Below, in pieces: positions 44,467 through 53,068 of a stretch of DNA of 64,000 nucleotides (position 1 is the first letter of the stretch; each line of letters starts with the position of its first letter). Under the pieces are notes generated by a model. That model made no database searches. It was given only the letters and a program-made list of their open reading frames with translations, and had not been told where the DNA came from. Where the stretch lies: assembly GCA_020634975.1 (NCBI GenBank), contig JACKAQ010000001.1:1922001-1986000 (forward strand), written 5' to 3'. A program made the translations under genes and the position numbers. This DNA comes from JACKAQ01 sp020634975 [NCBI: Calditrichia bacterium]. GTDB taxonomy: Bacteria; Calditrichota; Calditrichia; RBG-13-44-9.

Positions 44467-44499
44467 GCGATGCAAAATTAGCGAACAACTGAGGATTTC

Positions 44500-45900
44500 A
44501 TGAAAAAAATAGCAGTAGCCATATACCTTTTGATTGCCGGAATTACGGCGTTTGCCCAATCGCCGCAAGATGTTTTCCAGCGTTTCAGCGAAAAAATTTG
44601 CCGGGTGCAATTTTACAAAAATGTGTCATCGCAGGCACAGATCGGCTCGTATATCAAAATTGAGCAGCAGCGCACCGGCATCATGGTTTCACCGGACGGA
44701 TTGGTGATGGTCAACAGCGATGTGTATCCGCTGTCGCTGGATATTATTTCCGGGGAAGGCTCCTCTTTTTTCTCCGGCGAACCGAGCGATTTTAAAATAA
44801 TTTTAGCGGACGAACGCGAATTTGCTGCCGAATTTGTCGGAAAAGATGATCAGGCGCAGGTCGCTTTTGTGCGCATCAGCGAATCGCCGGATACGCCGCT
44901 GTCGTATGTCCAGTTCGATTCCAGCACATCCGTTGGCGTTGGGCAACAGTTGTTTTTATTGGAGTTACTTGGGGAAAATTACGATTATCAGCCGCTCTTC
45001 AGCTCATTTAATATTAATGCGATCATCCAGAAACCGCGCCGCAAATTTTTGATCGCCAATGGCGATGTCGCGCTTTCCGCCGGCGGGCTGGTGCTCACCG
45101 CCACCGGAAACGCGATCGGCGTTACGCTGCGCCGGTTTTCGGAAATCAGTTTTCACCAGTCGATGGAATTTGAGGATTTCAGCAAACAATATCTGGAAAT
45201 CGCGCCGTCCGAATGGGTGTTGCCGCTCATCGAAAATCCGCCGGTGCTTGAGAAAAATGAACATCGCGGCAAAGCCTGGTTTGGCATCGGCATGCAGGCG
45301 CTCACGCCGGAGTTGAAAACCTATTGGAACGTGCCGGAAGACGGCGGCGTGGTGGTGTTCCGGGTCTATCCCGAATCGCCCGCAGAAAAAGCCGGATTGA
45401 AAATGAAAGATGTCATTTTGTCCATCGGCGGTAAAGCGGTGGATGTGCAGCGCAGCGAAGAATTGGGGCGTTTTAAAGAAACGATTTCCCGCCAGCCGTT
45501 TGATGAACCGGTTGCCTGCGTCATTTTTCGCGACGGAAAAAAGATGAACAAAACGATCACTTTTACCCCTGCGCCCCGCGCGGTGGATCTGGCGGAGAAG
45601 CTTCAACTGTCGGAACTGGGCATGGAAGTTCGCGAGCTAACTGCAGATATTTTATACGATTACAACCTGCCGCTGGACACGAAAGGCGTTTATGTGTATC
45701 AGGTGGATCGCGCGGCACCGGCCGGTTTGGGTGGGTTGGAAGCGGGCAGCATCATCACCGCGATCAACGGCAAAACGGTGGAAAATCTGGGTGATTTTCG
45801 CGAAAAAATGGACAACCTCGCGGCAACATCCGGCAAAAAACTGATGCTGCAAACCCAATTTCGCCGTGAAACGCAATTTGTTTTTGTTGATACAGAGTAG
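44500..45900 (+). CDS. Catalytically dead HtrA paralogue with PDZ domains
   Basis: 466 residues with a signal peptide (1-19). The domain order matches the HtrA gene just upstream, but all three catalytic positions are replaced. The histidine site reads VNSDVY (Asp74), the aspartate site KDDQAQVA (Gln120) and the serine site VALSAGGLVL (Ala194). PDZ1 (about 265-355; GIGMQALTPELKTYW, SPAEKAGLKMKDVILSI) and PDZ2 (about 370-460; GGLEAGSIITAINGKTVENL) are intact. It probably binds clients or modulates the active protease. The two genes form a likely operon (33-base gap, GAGG site). Confidence 0.88.
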   Translation: MKKIAVAIYLLIAGITAFAQSPQDVFQRFSEKICRVQFYKNVSSQAQIGSYIKIEQQRTGIMVSPDGLVMVNSDVYPLSLDIISGEGSSFFSGEPSDFKIILADEREFAAEFVGKDDQAQVAFVRISESPDTPLSYVQFDSSTSVGVGQQLFLLELLGENYDYQPLFSSFNINAIIQKPRRKFLIANGDVALSAGGLVLTATGNAIGVTLRRFSEISFHQSMEFEDFSKQYLEIAPSEWVLPLIENPPVLEKNEHRGKAWFGIGMQALTPELKTYWNVPEDGGVVVFRVYPESPAEKAGLKMKDVILSIGGKAVDVQRSEELGRFKETISRQPFDEPVACVIFRDGKKMNKTITFTPAPRAVDLAEKLQLSELGMEVRELTADILYDYNLPLDTKGVYVYQVDRAAPAGLGGLEAGSIITAINGKTVENLGDFREKMDNLAATSGKKLMLQTQFRRETQFVFVDTE

Positions 45901-46017
45901 TATTTTCTATCGATAATTATTTTGTTAACAGTAACGGACATTTTCAAACCAAAATATCATATTAACATTTTCAATGCTGCAATTCTGCCCATTGGATAGA
46001 ATTGTGGTTTTTACATA

Positions 46018-46046
46018 ATATCGATTGCCAAATCAGCAATCGATAT
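46018..46046 (+). promoter_or_regulatory. Perfect 11-base inverted repeat overlapping a -10 element
   Basis: ATATCGATTGC-CAAATCA-GCAATCGATAT. A possible promoter, TTGGAT (45992-45997), 18 bases, TAATAT (46016-46021), ends inside the left arm. A repressor bound here would block the DUF2167 gene. There is no T tract good enough for a strong terminator. Confidence 0.45.
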
Positions 46047-46115
46047 GTGACGTTTTTCCAACCAAAATAAACTATACAAGATTTTTAACTCATCATTTCA
46101 CAAAAGGAGACAGTT

Positions 46116-47021
46116 GTGAAATACGCAATTCTATTTGTAGCGATGATGGTTTCACTGATTTCTTTCACCGGTTTTGCACAGGAATCAGAAACAGATTCAC
46201 TTAGCGATGCAAACCTTCAGGCGATAATTGACAGCCTGACCGCAAACCTCCAATACCAAACAGGTACCGTAGAACTGGGCGAAGGTGTTGCTACTTTACA
46301 TGTTCCGGATGGCTTTAAGTATCTTGACTCCGAACAGGCCAGCTATGTGTTGGTCGATTTATGGGGAAATCCCCCGATGGAAACCTTGGGGATGTTGTTT
46401 CCCGCAGAATACAACCCGTTGGACAATACTGCATGGGCTGTGAACATCGAATATTCCGAAGAAGGTTATGTAGATGACGAAGATGCAGCGGATATCGATT
46501 ACGATGAATTGTTGACAGAAATGCAGGAAGATGCCCTAAACAGTAATGAAGAACGGTTAAAACAGGGGTATCAAACCATTAAGCTGGTAGGCTGGGCCAG
46601 CCAGCCGCATTACGATGCTCAACATCAAAAACTGCATTGGGCAAAAGAGTTAAAATTCAGCGATGCCGAAAGCAACACCCTAAATTACAATATTCGTGTA
46701 CTGGGTCGAAAAGGCGTACTGGTATTGAACGCAATCGGTTCGATGAATCAATACGATGAGATTCAACCGAAACTGGCACCGGTGATGGCAGGAATTGATT
46801 TTAACGATGGATATCGATATAGCGATTTTAATCCCGATCTGGACGATGTTGCCACATACGGCATTGGTGGACTGATCGCAGGAAAAGTGTTGGCAAAAAC
46901 AGGATTGATCGCGGTGCTGTTAAAAATGTGGAAGGTGCTACTCATTGGCGCTGCTGCAGGAATTACCGCTATTCGGCGATTTTTCGGTGGAAAATCTACC
47001 AAAGAAGATACAACAGCTTGA
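46116..47021 (+). CDS. DUF2167 family membrane protein
   Basis: 301 residues from GTG 46116, with AAGGAGA upstream. There is a signal peptide (ILFVAMMVSLISFTGFA), then the DUF2167 signature region: LGEGVATLHVPDGFKYLD, VLVDLWGNPP, LGMLFPAEYNP and WAVNIEYSEEGYVDDEDA. Near the C-terminus come YGIGGLIAGKVLAKTGLIAVLLKMWKVLL-type hydrophobic segments (about 250-285). The function of the family is not established; it is often linked to envelope stress. It appears to be a single-gene unit with its own promoter. Confidence 0.85.
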   Translation: MKYAILFVAMMVSLISFTGFAQESETDSLSDANLQAIIDSLTANLQYQTGTVELGEGVATLHVPDGFKYLDSEQASYVLVDLWGNPPMETLGMLFPAEYNPLDNTAWAVNIEYSEEGYVDDEDAADIDYDELLTEMQEDALNSNEERLKQGYQTIKLVGWASQPHYDAQHQKLHWAKELKFSDAESNTLNYNIRVLGRKGVLVLNAIGSMNQYDEIQPKLAPVMAGIDFNDGYRYSDFNPDLDDVATYGIGGLIAGKVLAKTGLIAVLLKMWKVLLIGAAAGITAIRRFFGGKSTKEDTTA

Positions 47022-47115
47022 TTTGAATTTATATTTTTTAGGGGTGAGGGAACACTCACCCCTTTTCCCTCAACAATAATTTTAATAAAATTTAACTGAT
47101 TTCATCGACAAGCTT

Positions 47116-49515
47116 ATGGTTCAGTTTGCACCCGGAAAAGCACCGTTTTTGCTAATCGGCAGTGCGCTGGCAATTGGCATTGCCCTCCAGAAAATGGTGG
47201 ATTTTCCCGATTGGCTGCCCGTTTCGCTAACGCTGGCGCTCATCTTGGCGATTGCTGCGCTGCTCCGGAAAAATGCATCTGCACAGCTCCGTTTTGCATT
47301 GCTCGCGATGCTGTTTTGCGCGCTCGGCATGTGGCGATTTTCCCATTGGGAAACACAAGACCTGCAACATGCTTATCTCGATCATTTACCGTTGAAACCG
47401 CAGCACATCACCGGAACAGTGGAGAGCCTGCAGTTTGGCAAACGGCTGAAAGCGGTGATTGCATTGGAATCGCTGCAAAACGGCGAGTATTTCGCAGAAA
47501 TTGGCGGGCGAATGATCGCCTATTTGCCGGAAGGATTTTCCGATGTCCGTCCCGGGCAGCGCATCCGGTTGAGCGGCGCAACACTCAATCCGCTGCCGCC
47601 GCTGCGCAATCCCGGGCAATTTGATTACGGTAGCTATTTGCAATCGCGCGGGATTACGGCAATCAGCTACATTCGTTCCGCCGATCAAATGCAGATTCCC
47701 GATTCAACCGTTGCTTTTTCGCTGGAAAACCGGCTGTTTTTTCCACTGCGAATGTCGTTGAGCCGCGCCATCGAACGCTATTTTTCGCCGGATATCGCCG
47801 GTATTTTGAAAGCGCTGCTGCTCGGCGTCCGTGACGATGTGAATCGGGACATCCGCGAAGATTTCCAGAATGCCGGTGTAATTCATGTGCTGGCAATCAG
47901 CGGTTTGCACGTCGGTTTTGTGGTGCTGTTCATTTTTTGGCTGTTAAAATATGTGCCGGTTTATTTCAAATATCGCAATTGGCTAACCATATTGTTATTA
48001 ATTGCTTACATGCTGTTAACAGGTGCCAATCCGCCGGTTGTTCGCGCCACAACGATGGCGGTTATCATTTACCTCGGGAAAAATGTGGAGCGAACCGGCA
48101 ACATGCCCAATTACCTGTTTGCAGCGGCGAGCATCATTTTAATGGTCCAGCCGCAACAGCTATTTTGGATCGGCTTTCAACTGTCTTTTTCTGCGGTTGC
48201 CGCGATTATTTATTTTCTGCCAAAACTGCAATTGCTGTTCGAACCGCTGCTGGAGCGCATCGACAGCGCAACAGCTCAGCAACGCATCCGCAAGTATCTG
48301 ATTTTGCCGTATTGCGCGTCTTTCGCGGCACAAATTGGCGTGGTTCCGCTGGGTATGTTTTATTTCCAAAAATTCAGTTTGATCTCATTTGCGATCAATC
48401 CGCCGGTGATTTTGGCGACAGGCGGCGCCGTACTGACGGGATTTGTATTCCTCATTTTTCAATCGATTGTTGCACCAATTGCGGCGATCATCGCATTTCT
48501 GCTGGAGCATTTGATGTGGGGAATTGTCCAATCCGTGCATTTCGCGGCAAATTTTCCGTTTGCCCATTTTGATGTTTTGGGCTTTAGTATCGCCGGAATT
48601 GCCGCATATTTTTGCGCCATTTTCCTGCTGTTTCACTTCAAAAATGTGCGGTTTCGTCGGGTGTTTGCGGGCGGAATTGCCGGAACGCTTTCGCTGAGCG
48701 TGCTGTTTTCGATGCAAATTCCGGCACTGGACGCGCTAATGCTGGATGTCGGGCAGGGCGATGCCACATTGCTCCGAACGGCGCAACGACAAACACTGCT
48801 CATCGATGCAGGACCTGCAACGGACGAGTGGAGTTCGGCGGATTTTGCCATTATTCCGGCGATGCAGCATCTCGGCGAATCGCGGCTGCGCGGGCTGTTC
48901 ATCACCCATCCGCATCTCGATCACTACGGCGGCGCATTCCGGTTGCTCGATTTTGCGACCATCGACACGGTGTATTTGCCACCGCTGCCACTGGCATCAG
49001 AAATGGATTCGCTACTGCAACGCTTTCGCGAAAACCAGATTCCGGTTCGCACGCTGCGCAGCGGCGATGTGCTCGACATCGATGCCGAAACCAAGATTTT
49101 TGTGCTCGCGCCCGATGCTGCGTTGGCGAATTACGCCACTGCCAGCGGTAAAAATGTGAACAACGGCTCGCTGGTGCTGCTCGTCAAACATCGCGAATCC
49201 ACGATGCTATTCACTGGTGATGCGGAAGCGGAAGCGGAAATCGCGGTGCGCAAATGGGGAAAATTGCTCCGTTGCGATGTGTTGAAAGTGGGGCATCACG
49301 GCAGTAAAACATCCAGCACACCGGGTTTACTCAGCCTCGTAAAACCAGAATTTGCAACTATTTCCGCCGGGAAGTTTAACCGCTTCGGGCACCCGGATTC
49401 GGTTATTATTCGACGGCTGAACGCCATTCACAGCAACGTTTTCCGTACCGATTTACAGCAAGCTATTTGGCTGCGCCATCGCGCCGGCGCATGGGAACAG
49501 GTTCGCTGGAAATAA
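47116..49515 (+). CDS. comEC: ComEC/Rec2-type DNA internalisation protein
   Basis: 799 residues. In order: DUF4131-type N-terminus with membrane helices and an OB-like soluble domain (about 90-200), the Competence channel domain (about 230-510) with VIHVLAISGLHVGFVVLF and ANPPVVRATTMAVII, and a metallo-beta-lactamase-fold domain (about 535-799) with LDVGQGDATLL, LLIDAG, THPHLDHYGG and VGHHGSKTSS. The metal motif HxHxDH is intact, consistent with degradation of the non-transported strand. It takes up single-stranded DNA across the inner membrane in transformation. No other competence gene is nearby. Confidence 0.95.
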   Translation: MVQFAPGKAPFLLIGSALAIGIALQKMVDFPDWLPVSLTLALILAIAALLRKNASAQLRFALLAMLFCALGMWRFSHWETQDLQHAYLDHLPLKPQHITGTVESLQFGKRLKAVIALESLQNGEYFAEIGGRMIAYLPEGFSDVRPGQRIRLSGATLNPLPPLRNPGQFDYGSYLQSRGITAISYIRSADQMQIPDSTVAFSLENRLFFPLRMSLSRAIERYFSPDIAGILKALLLGVRDDVNRDIREDFQNAGVIHVLAISGLHVGFVVLFIFWLLKYVPVYFKYRNWLTILLLIAYMLLTGANPPVVRATTMAVIIYLGKNVERTGNMPNYLFAAASIILMVQPQQLFWIGFQLSFSAVAAIIYFLPKLQLLFEPLLERIDSATAQQRIRKYLILPYCASFAAQIGVVPLGMFYFQKFSLISFAINPPVILATGGAVLTGFVFLIFQSIVAPIAAIIAFLLEHLMWGIVQSVHFAANFPFAHFDVLGFSIAGIAAYFCAIFLLFHFKNVRFRRVFAGGIAGTLSLSVLFSMQIPALDALMLDVGQGDATLLRTAQRQTLLIDAGPATDEWSSADFAIIPAMQHLGESRLRGLFITHPHLDHYGGAFRLLDFATIDTVYLPPLPLASEMDSLLQRFRENQIPVRTLRSGDVLDIDAETKIFVLAPDAALANYATASGKNVNNGSLVLLVKHRESTMLFTGDAEAEAEIAVRKWGKLLRCDVLKVGHHGSKTSSTPGLLSLVKPEFATISAGKFNRFGHPDSVIIRRLNAIHSNVFRTDLQQAIWLRHRAGAWEQVRWK

Positions 49516-49565
49516 TCAAACCTACTATTTTGATAGCTCAAATTTATTCGCGATATTCTCCTGCC

Positions 49566-50510
49566 ATGAAAGCGCTCGCATTCCACAGTTACGGCTCGCC
49601 GGAGGTTTTGGCAATCGAAGAAGTTCTCGATCCCAAACCGGCTGAGCGACAGATCCTTGTTCAGGTGCACGCCGCCGCGATTAATCCGAAAGATATTTTG
49701 GTGCGAAAAGGCAAATTTCGCCGGTTCACCGGGAAGCATTTTCCCCAATTTTCCGGTTATGATTTAGCCGGAGAAGTGATTGCTTTGGGCGAAAATGTTC
49801 AGGAATTTATCATCGGAGAACCGGTTTTTGCGATGCTGAACGGCTGGATTGGCGGCGCATGTGCCCAATTTGCCAGCGTTCCGGTGGGCGAAGCCGCGCC
49901 GATGCCGCCCGGCATCACTTTTGAGGAAGCCGCATCTGTTCCGCTGGCGGCGTTAACGGCCTTGCAAGCGCTCCGCGATGAGGGTAAATTACGCGCCGGT
50001 CAGGAAGTTTGCATCAACGGCGCATCCGGCGGTGTGGGTGTTTTTGCGGTGCAAATTGCCAAAATTTTGGGTGCGCGGGTGACTGCTGTGTGCAGCCATC
50101 GCAATATTGAAATGGTACAGCAACTCGGCGCAGATGCAACCATCGATTACACTCGGCGCGATGTGCTGGAAACCGCCCAAAACTGCGATATTTTTTTTGA
50201 CGTGTTCGGCAACAAATCGTTTTCCGGCGCGAAATCGCTGCTCAAAAAGCGGGGAAAATACATTACTACCGTTCCAAAATTGCGCAATTTTGTGGATGCG
50301 TTTTTCTCAACATTCAGGCGAAAAACCGCGCGGGTGGTTCTCGTAAAATCCAATCGCGCCGATCTGGAATTGATTGCCGAATGGCTGATTGCCGGAAAAT
50401 TGAAACCGGTGATCGATCGCGTGTATCCGCTAACGGCGGCGGCAGAGGCGCATCGCTACATCGAAACCAAACGTGCCCGCGGAAAAGTGGTGCTGACAAT
50501 CGAATCGTAA
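49566..50510 (+). CDS. Zinc-independent quinone/NADP-dependent oxidoreductase (MDR family)
   Basis: 314 residues from ATG 49566; earlier in-frame codons overlap comEC. It is a medium-chain dehydrogenase/reductase of the quinone-oxidoreductase branch. Markers are EVLDPKPAERQILVQVHAAAINPKD, FSGYDLAGEVIALG and the nucleotide site INGASGGVGVFAVQIAKILGA. The C-terminal segment AAEAHRYIETKRARGKVVL is typical. The catalytic zinc ligands of alcohol dehydrogenases are absent. The substrate is unknown. Confidence 0.9.
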   Translation: MKALAFHSYGSPEVLAIEEVLDPKPAERQILVQVHAAAINPKDILVRKGKFRRFTGKHFPQFSGYDLAGEVIALGENVQEFIIGEPVFAMLNGWIGGACAQFASVPVGEAAPMPPGITFEEAASVPLAALTALQALRDEGKLRAGQEVCINGASGGVGVFAVQIAKILGARVTAVCSHRNIEMVQQLGADATIDYTRRDVLETAQNCDIFFDVFGNKSFSGAKSLLKKRGKYITTVPKLRNFVDAFFSTFRRKTARVVLVKSNRADLELIAEWLIAGKLKPVIDRVYPLTAAAEAHRYIETKRARGKVVLTIES

Positions 50511-50522
50511 CCTGTTGAAAAT

Positions 50523-51239
50523 ATGGAAAATATCTCAGAAATTGTGCTGAACGGACTCATCTGGTACGCAGTTTTCCTGTTCTCCACAACTTTGCACGAA
50601 GCGGCGCACGCACTGGTTGCGCTAAAACTTGGCGACGATACCGCCTATCTCGGCGGGCAAGTGTCGCTTGATCCCATTCCGCACATGCGCCGGGAAATTG
50701 TCGGCATGTTGATCGTTCCGCTCGTTTCGTTCGTATTTTATCAATTTAAATGGATGCTCGGCTGGGCGAGTGCGCCTTACAATCCCGTTTGGGCGCGGCG
50801 CTATCCGAAATTTGCCGCGTATATGGCGCTGGCCGGTCCGCTGGCGAACGCCTCGCTGGCAATTGTCGCGGTCATTTGTATTCACCTCGGTATTTATTTT
50901 GGCTATTTTTTTGAACCGAACAGCATCATATTTGCCAGCGTTGTCGGTGCGTTTGACAGCGGTATTCCGACGATTGCTGCAAAATTCTTTAGCATATTGT
51001 TTTCATTGAATTTACTGCTGTTTATTTTTAACCTTATTCCACTGCCGCCGATGGATGGCAGCGCCCTTTTTCCACTGATTGTCAGCGAAGATCGCGCCCT
51101 CAAAATTATGGATGCGCTGCATCAACCCGGGCTGAGTCTGGTCGGCATCATCATCGCGTGGATGATTTTTGGCGAGTTGTTCCGCCCGATTTTTCTGATT
51201 GCGGTGAATCTGCTCTATCCGGGTTTGACGTATCATTAA
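50523..51239 (+). CDS. Site-2-protease-like M50 metallopeptidase
   Basis: 238 residues, mostly membrane segments. The zinc motif is LHEAAHALVALKLGD (HExxH near residue 22) and the second motif is NLIPLPPMDGSALFP (third zinc ligand Asp). No PDZ domain is present, so it belongs to the short YdiL/FtsH-type-free branch of rhomboid-independent S2P relatives. Such enzymes cut transmembrane segments of regulators. The substrate cannot be inferred. The gene is 12 bases downstream of the oxidoreductase. Confidence 0.88.
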   Translation: MENISEIVLNGLIWYAVFLFSTTLHEAAHALVALKLGDDTAYLGGQVSLDPIPHMRREIVGMLIVPLVSFVFYQFKWMLGWASAPYNPVWARRYPKFAAYMALAGPLANASLAIVAVICIHLGIYFGYFFEPNSIIFASVVGAFDSGIPTIAAKFFSILFSLNLLLFIFNLIPLPPMDGSALFPLIVSEDRALKIMDALHQPGLSLVGIIIAWMIFGELFRPIFLIAVNLLYPGLTYH

Positions 51240-51259
51240 TTATAATTCAGGAATTTGAA

Positions 51260-51712
51260 ATGAATCAGAAATTTAATGATATCGATGCCGTTATCACGGA
51301 ATTGTATGCCGTGATTTCCGGTCCCGCCGGGCAGGAACGCGACTGGGATCGCGAGCGAAACCTGTTTTTTCCCGGCGCAAAACTGATTCGGACCTCCATC
51401 GATGATACCGGAAAACCGCAGGCGCTTGCGATGGACATGGCATCATACATCGAAAATGTGAATGATTATCTCGTCCAAAACGGCTTTTTTGAATATGAAA
51501 TTGCCCGAAAAACCGAGATTTTTGGAAATGTGGCGCATGTGTTCAGCACATACGAAGCCAAACACCGCGCGGAAGATGCGGAGCCGTTTAAACGCGGCAT
51601 CAACAGCATCCAATTATTTTTTGATGGCGAACGCTGGTGGATAATAAACATGATTTGGGATAACGAACGCCCGGGAAATCCCATGCCCGAGCGCTATCTC
51701 GAATCGAATTGA
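51260..51712 (+). CDS. NTF2-like fold protein (DUF4440/SnoaL-like)
   Basis: 150 residues from ATG 51260, with AGGAA upstream; the longer in-frame extension overlaps the peptidase gene. The pattern FNDIDAVITELYAVISGPAG, MASYIENVNDYLVQNGFFEYEIAR, VFSTYEAKHR and GINSIQLFFDGERWWIINMIW fits the NTF2-like superfamily. Members include small-molecule-binding proteins and enzymes. No catalytic assignment is possible. Confidence 0.75.
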   Translation: MNQKFNDIDAVITELYAVISGPAGQERDWDRERNLFFPGAKLIRTSIDDTGKPQALAMDMASYIENVNDYLVQNGFFEYEIARKTEIFGNVAHVFSTYEAKHRAEDAEPFKRGINSIQLFFDGERWWIINMIWDNERPGNPMPERYLESN

Positions 51713-51752
51713 AGCCAATTTTTGAAGTTAATCCTCCGATAGCGGCAAACTT

Positions 51753-52889
51753 ATGACATTAGAAAACCTGAAAATAGCCCTCGTTCACGATTGGCTGACC
51801 GGCATGCGCGGCGGTGAAAAAGTGTTGGAAGCGCTCTGCGAAATGTTCCCGGATGCGGATTTGTTCACGTTGCTGCACAATCGCGGTAGCGTTTCGCCGC
51901 TCATTGAAAATCGCAAAATCGTTACCTCGTTTATCGATAATTTGCCGGGGAAAGCTACGCGCTATCGCCACTATTTGCCGCTGTTTCCCACCGCTATCGA
52001 GCAGCTCAATTTTAAGGGATACGACCTGATTTTATCCACCTCGCATTGCGTGGCAAAGGGCGTCCGAACGCCGCCAAATGCGTTGCACATCAGCTATTTG
52101 CACACGCCGATGCGCTATGTGTGGGATATGTACGAAGATTATTTTGGCGCGGATAAAACCGGTTGGTTGTCGCGGAAAATCATCCCGTTTTTTGCCAATT
52201 ATTTGCGGATGTGGGACGTTACCAGCGCCAACCGCGTTGACCATTTTTTAGCGAATTCTGCACATGTCGGTCGGCGGATTGCCAAATATTATCGCCGTCC
52301 TTCAACGGTGATCCACCCGCCGGTGGATACAACGCAATTTCCATTGAGCACACAATCCGGGGATTTTTATTTGATGATCACCGCGCTGGTGCCTTACAAA
52401 AAAGTGGATTTGGCGATTCGCGCGTTCAACCAAAACGGAAAACCGCTGCACATCGTCGGCAGCGGTCCGGAAAAAGCGGCGCTGCAGAAACTTGCGGGCA
52501 GCAATGTGCGTTTTTTCGATTGGGTGAGCGATGCCGAATTGCGCCAATTTGCCGCAGAATGCAAAGCGCTGATTTTTCCCGGCGAAGAAGATTTTGGCAT
52601 CGTTCCGGTGGAAGTGCAAAGCTGCGGAAAACCAGTGATTGCCCTCGCTCGCGGCGGCGCACTAGAAACGGTGATCGGCTTCGACGGCAACAATGAGGGG
52701 CGTTGCAGCGGCATTTTTTTCGATGAACACAGCGAATCCGCGCTCCAAAATGCGATTCAACAATTTGAATCGCTGAAATGGAATGCTGAATTTATTCATC
52801 AACACGCACAGCAATTTGCAAAAGCGCAATTTATGGCAAAAATGCGCGGATTTATTGAACAGTCAGTTTCGGAATTTTTCGGGAATTAA
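51753..52889 (+). CDS. GT4-family glycosyltransferase (mannosyltransferase-like)
   Basis: 378 residues. The N-terminus KIALVHDWLTGMRGGEKVLEAL, the middle ISYLHTPMRYVWDMYEDYF and the nucleotide-sugar segment FPGEEDFGIVPVEVQSCGKPVIALARGG match WbaZ-like GDP-mannose-dependent transferases. It is followed, after a REP-like element, by a polyprenyl-phosphate glycosyl-1-phosphate transferase, so the two probably initiate and extend a lipid-linked oligosaccharide. Confidence 0.9.
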   Translation: MTLENLKIALVHDWLTGMRGGEKVLEALCEMFPDADLFTLLHNRGSVSPLIENRKIVTSFIDNLPGKATRYRHYLPLFPTAIEQLNFKGYDLILSTSHCVAKGVRTPPNALHISYLHTPMRYVWDMYEDYFGADKTGWLSRKIIPFFANYLRMWDVTSANRVDHFLANSAHVGRRIAKYYRRPSTVIHPPVDTTQFPLSTQSGDFYLMITALVPYKKVDLAIRAFNQNGKPLHIVGSGPEKAALQKLAGSNVRFFDWVSDAELRQFAAECKALIFPGEEDFGIVPVEVQSCGKPVIALARGGALETVIGFDGNNEGRCSGIFFDEHSESALQNAIQQFESLKWNAEFIHQHAQQFAKAQFMAKMRGFIEQSVSEFFGN

Positions 52890-52948
52890 TTTTGTCACGA
52901 ATGGATACGAATGGTTATTTTACTATTTTTTAATCATTTAGCCATTGA

Positions 52949-53020
52949 TTTGTCATTCCAGCGAATGCAGGAATCTCCGTGTTATGCGGATGAGATTCCT
53001 GCCTGCGCCGGAATGACAAA
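52949..53020. repeat. REP-like palindromic element
   Basis: TTTGTCATTCC (52949-52959) and GGAATGACAAA (53010-53020) bound a 72-base imperfect palindrome containing GCAGGAATCT and AGATTCCTGC. It resembles the dispersed GTCATTCC...GGAATGAC repeats found in many genomes and spread by REP-associated tyrosine transposases. No transposase gene or second copy is in this window. Confidence 0.8.
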
Positions 53021-53068
53021 ATGAAGAAATCGTGAATATTTGTGGCAAAAAAGAAAACAACGTAGAAA

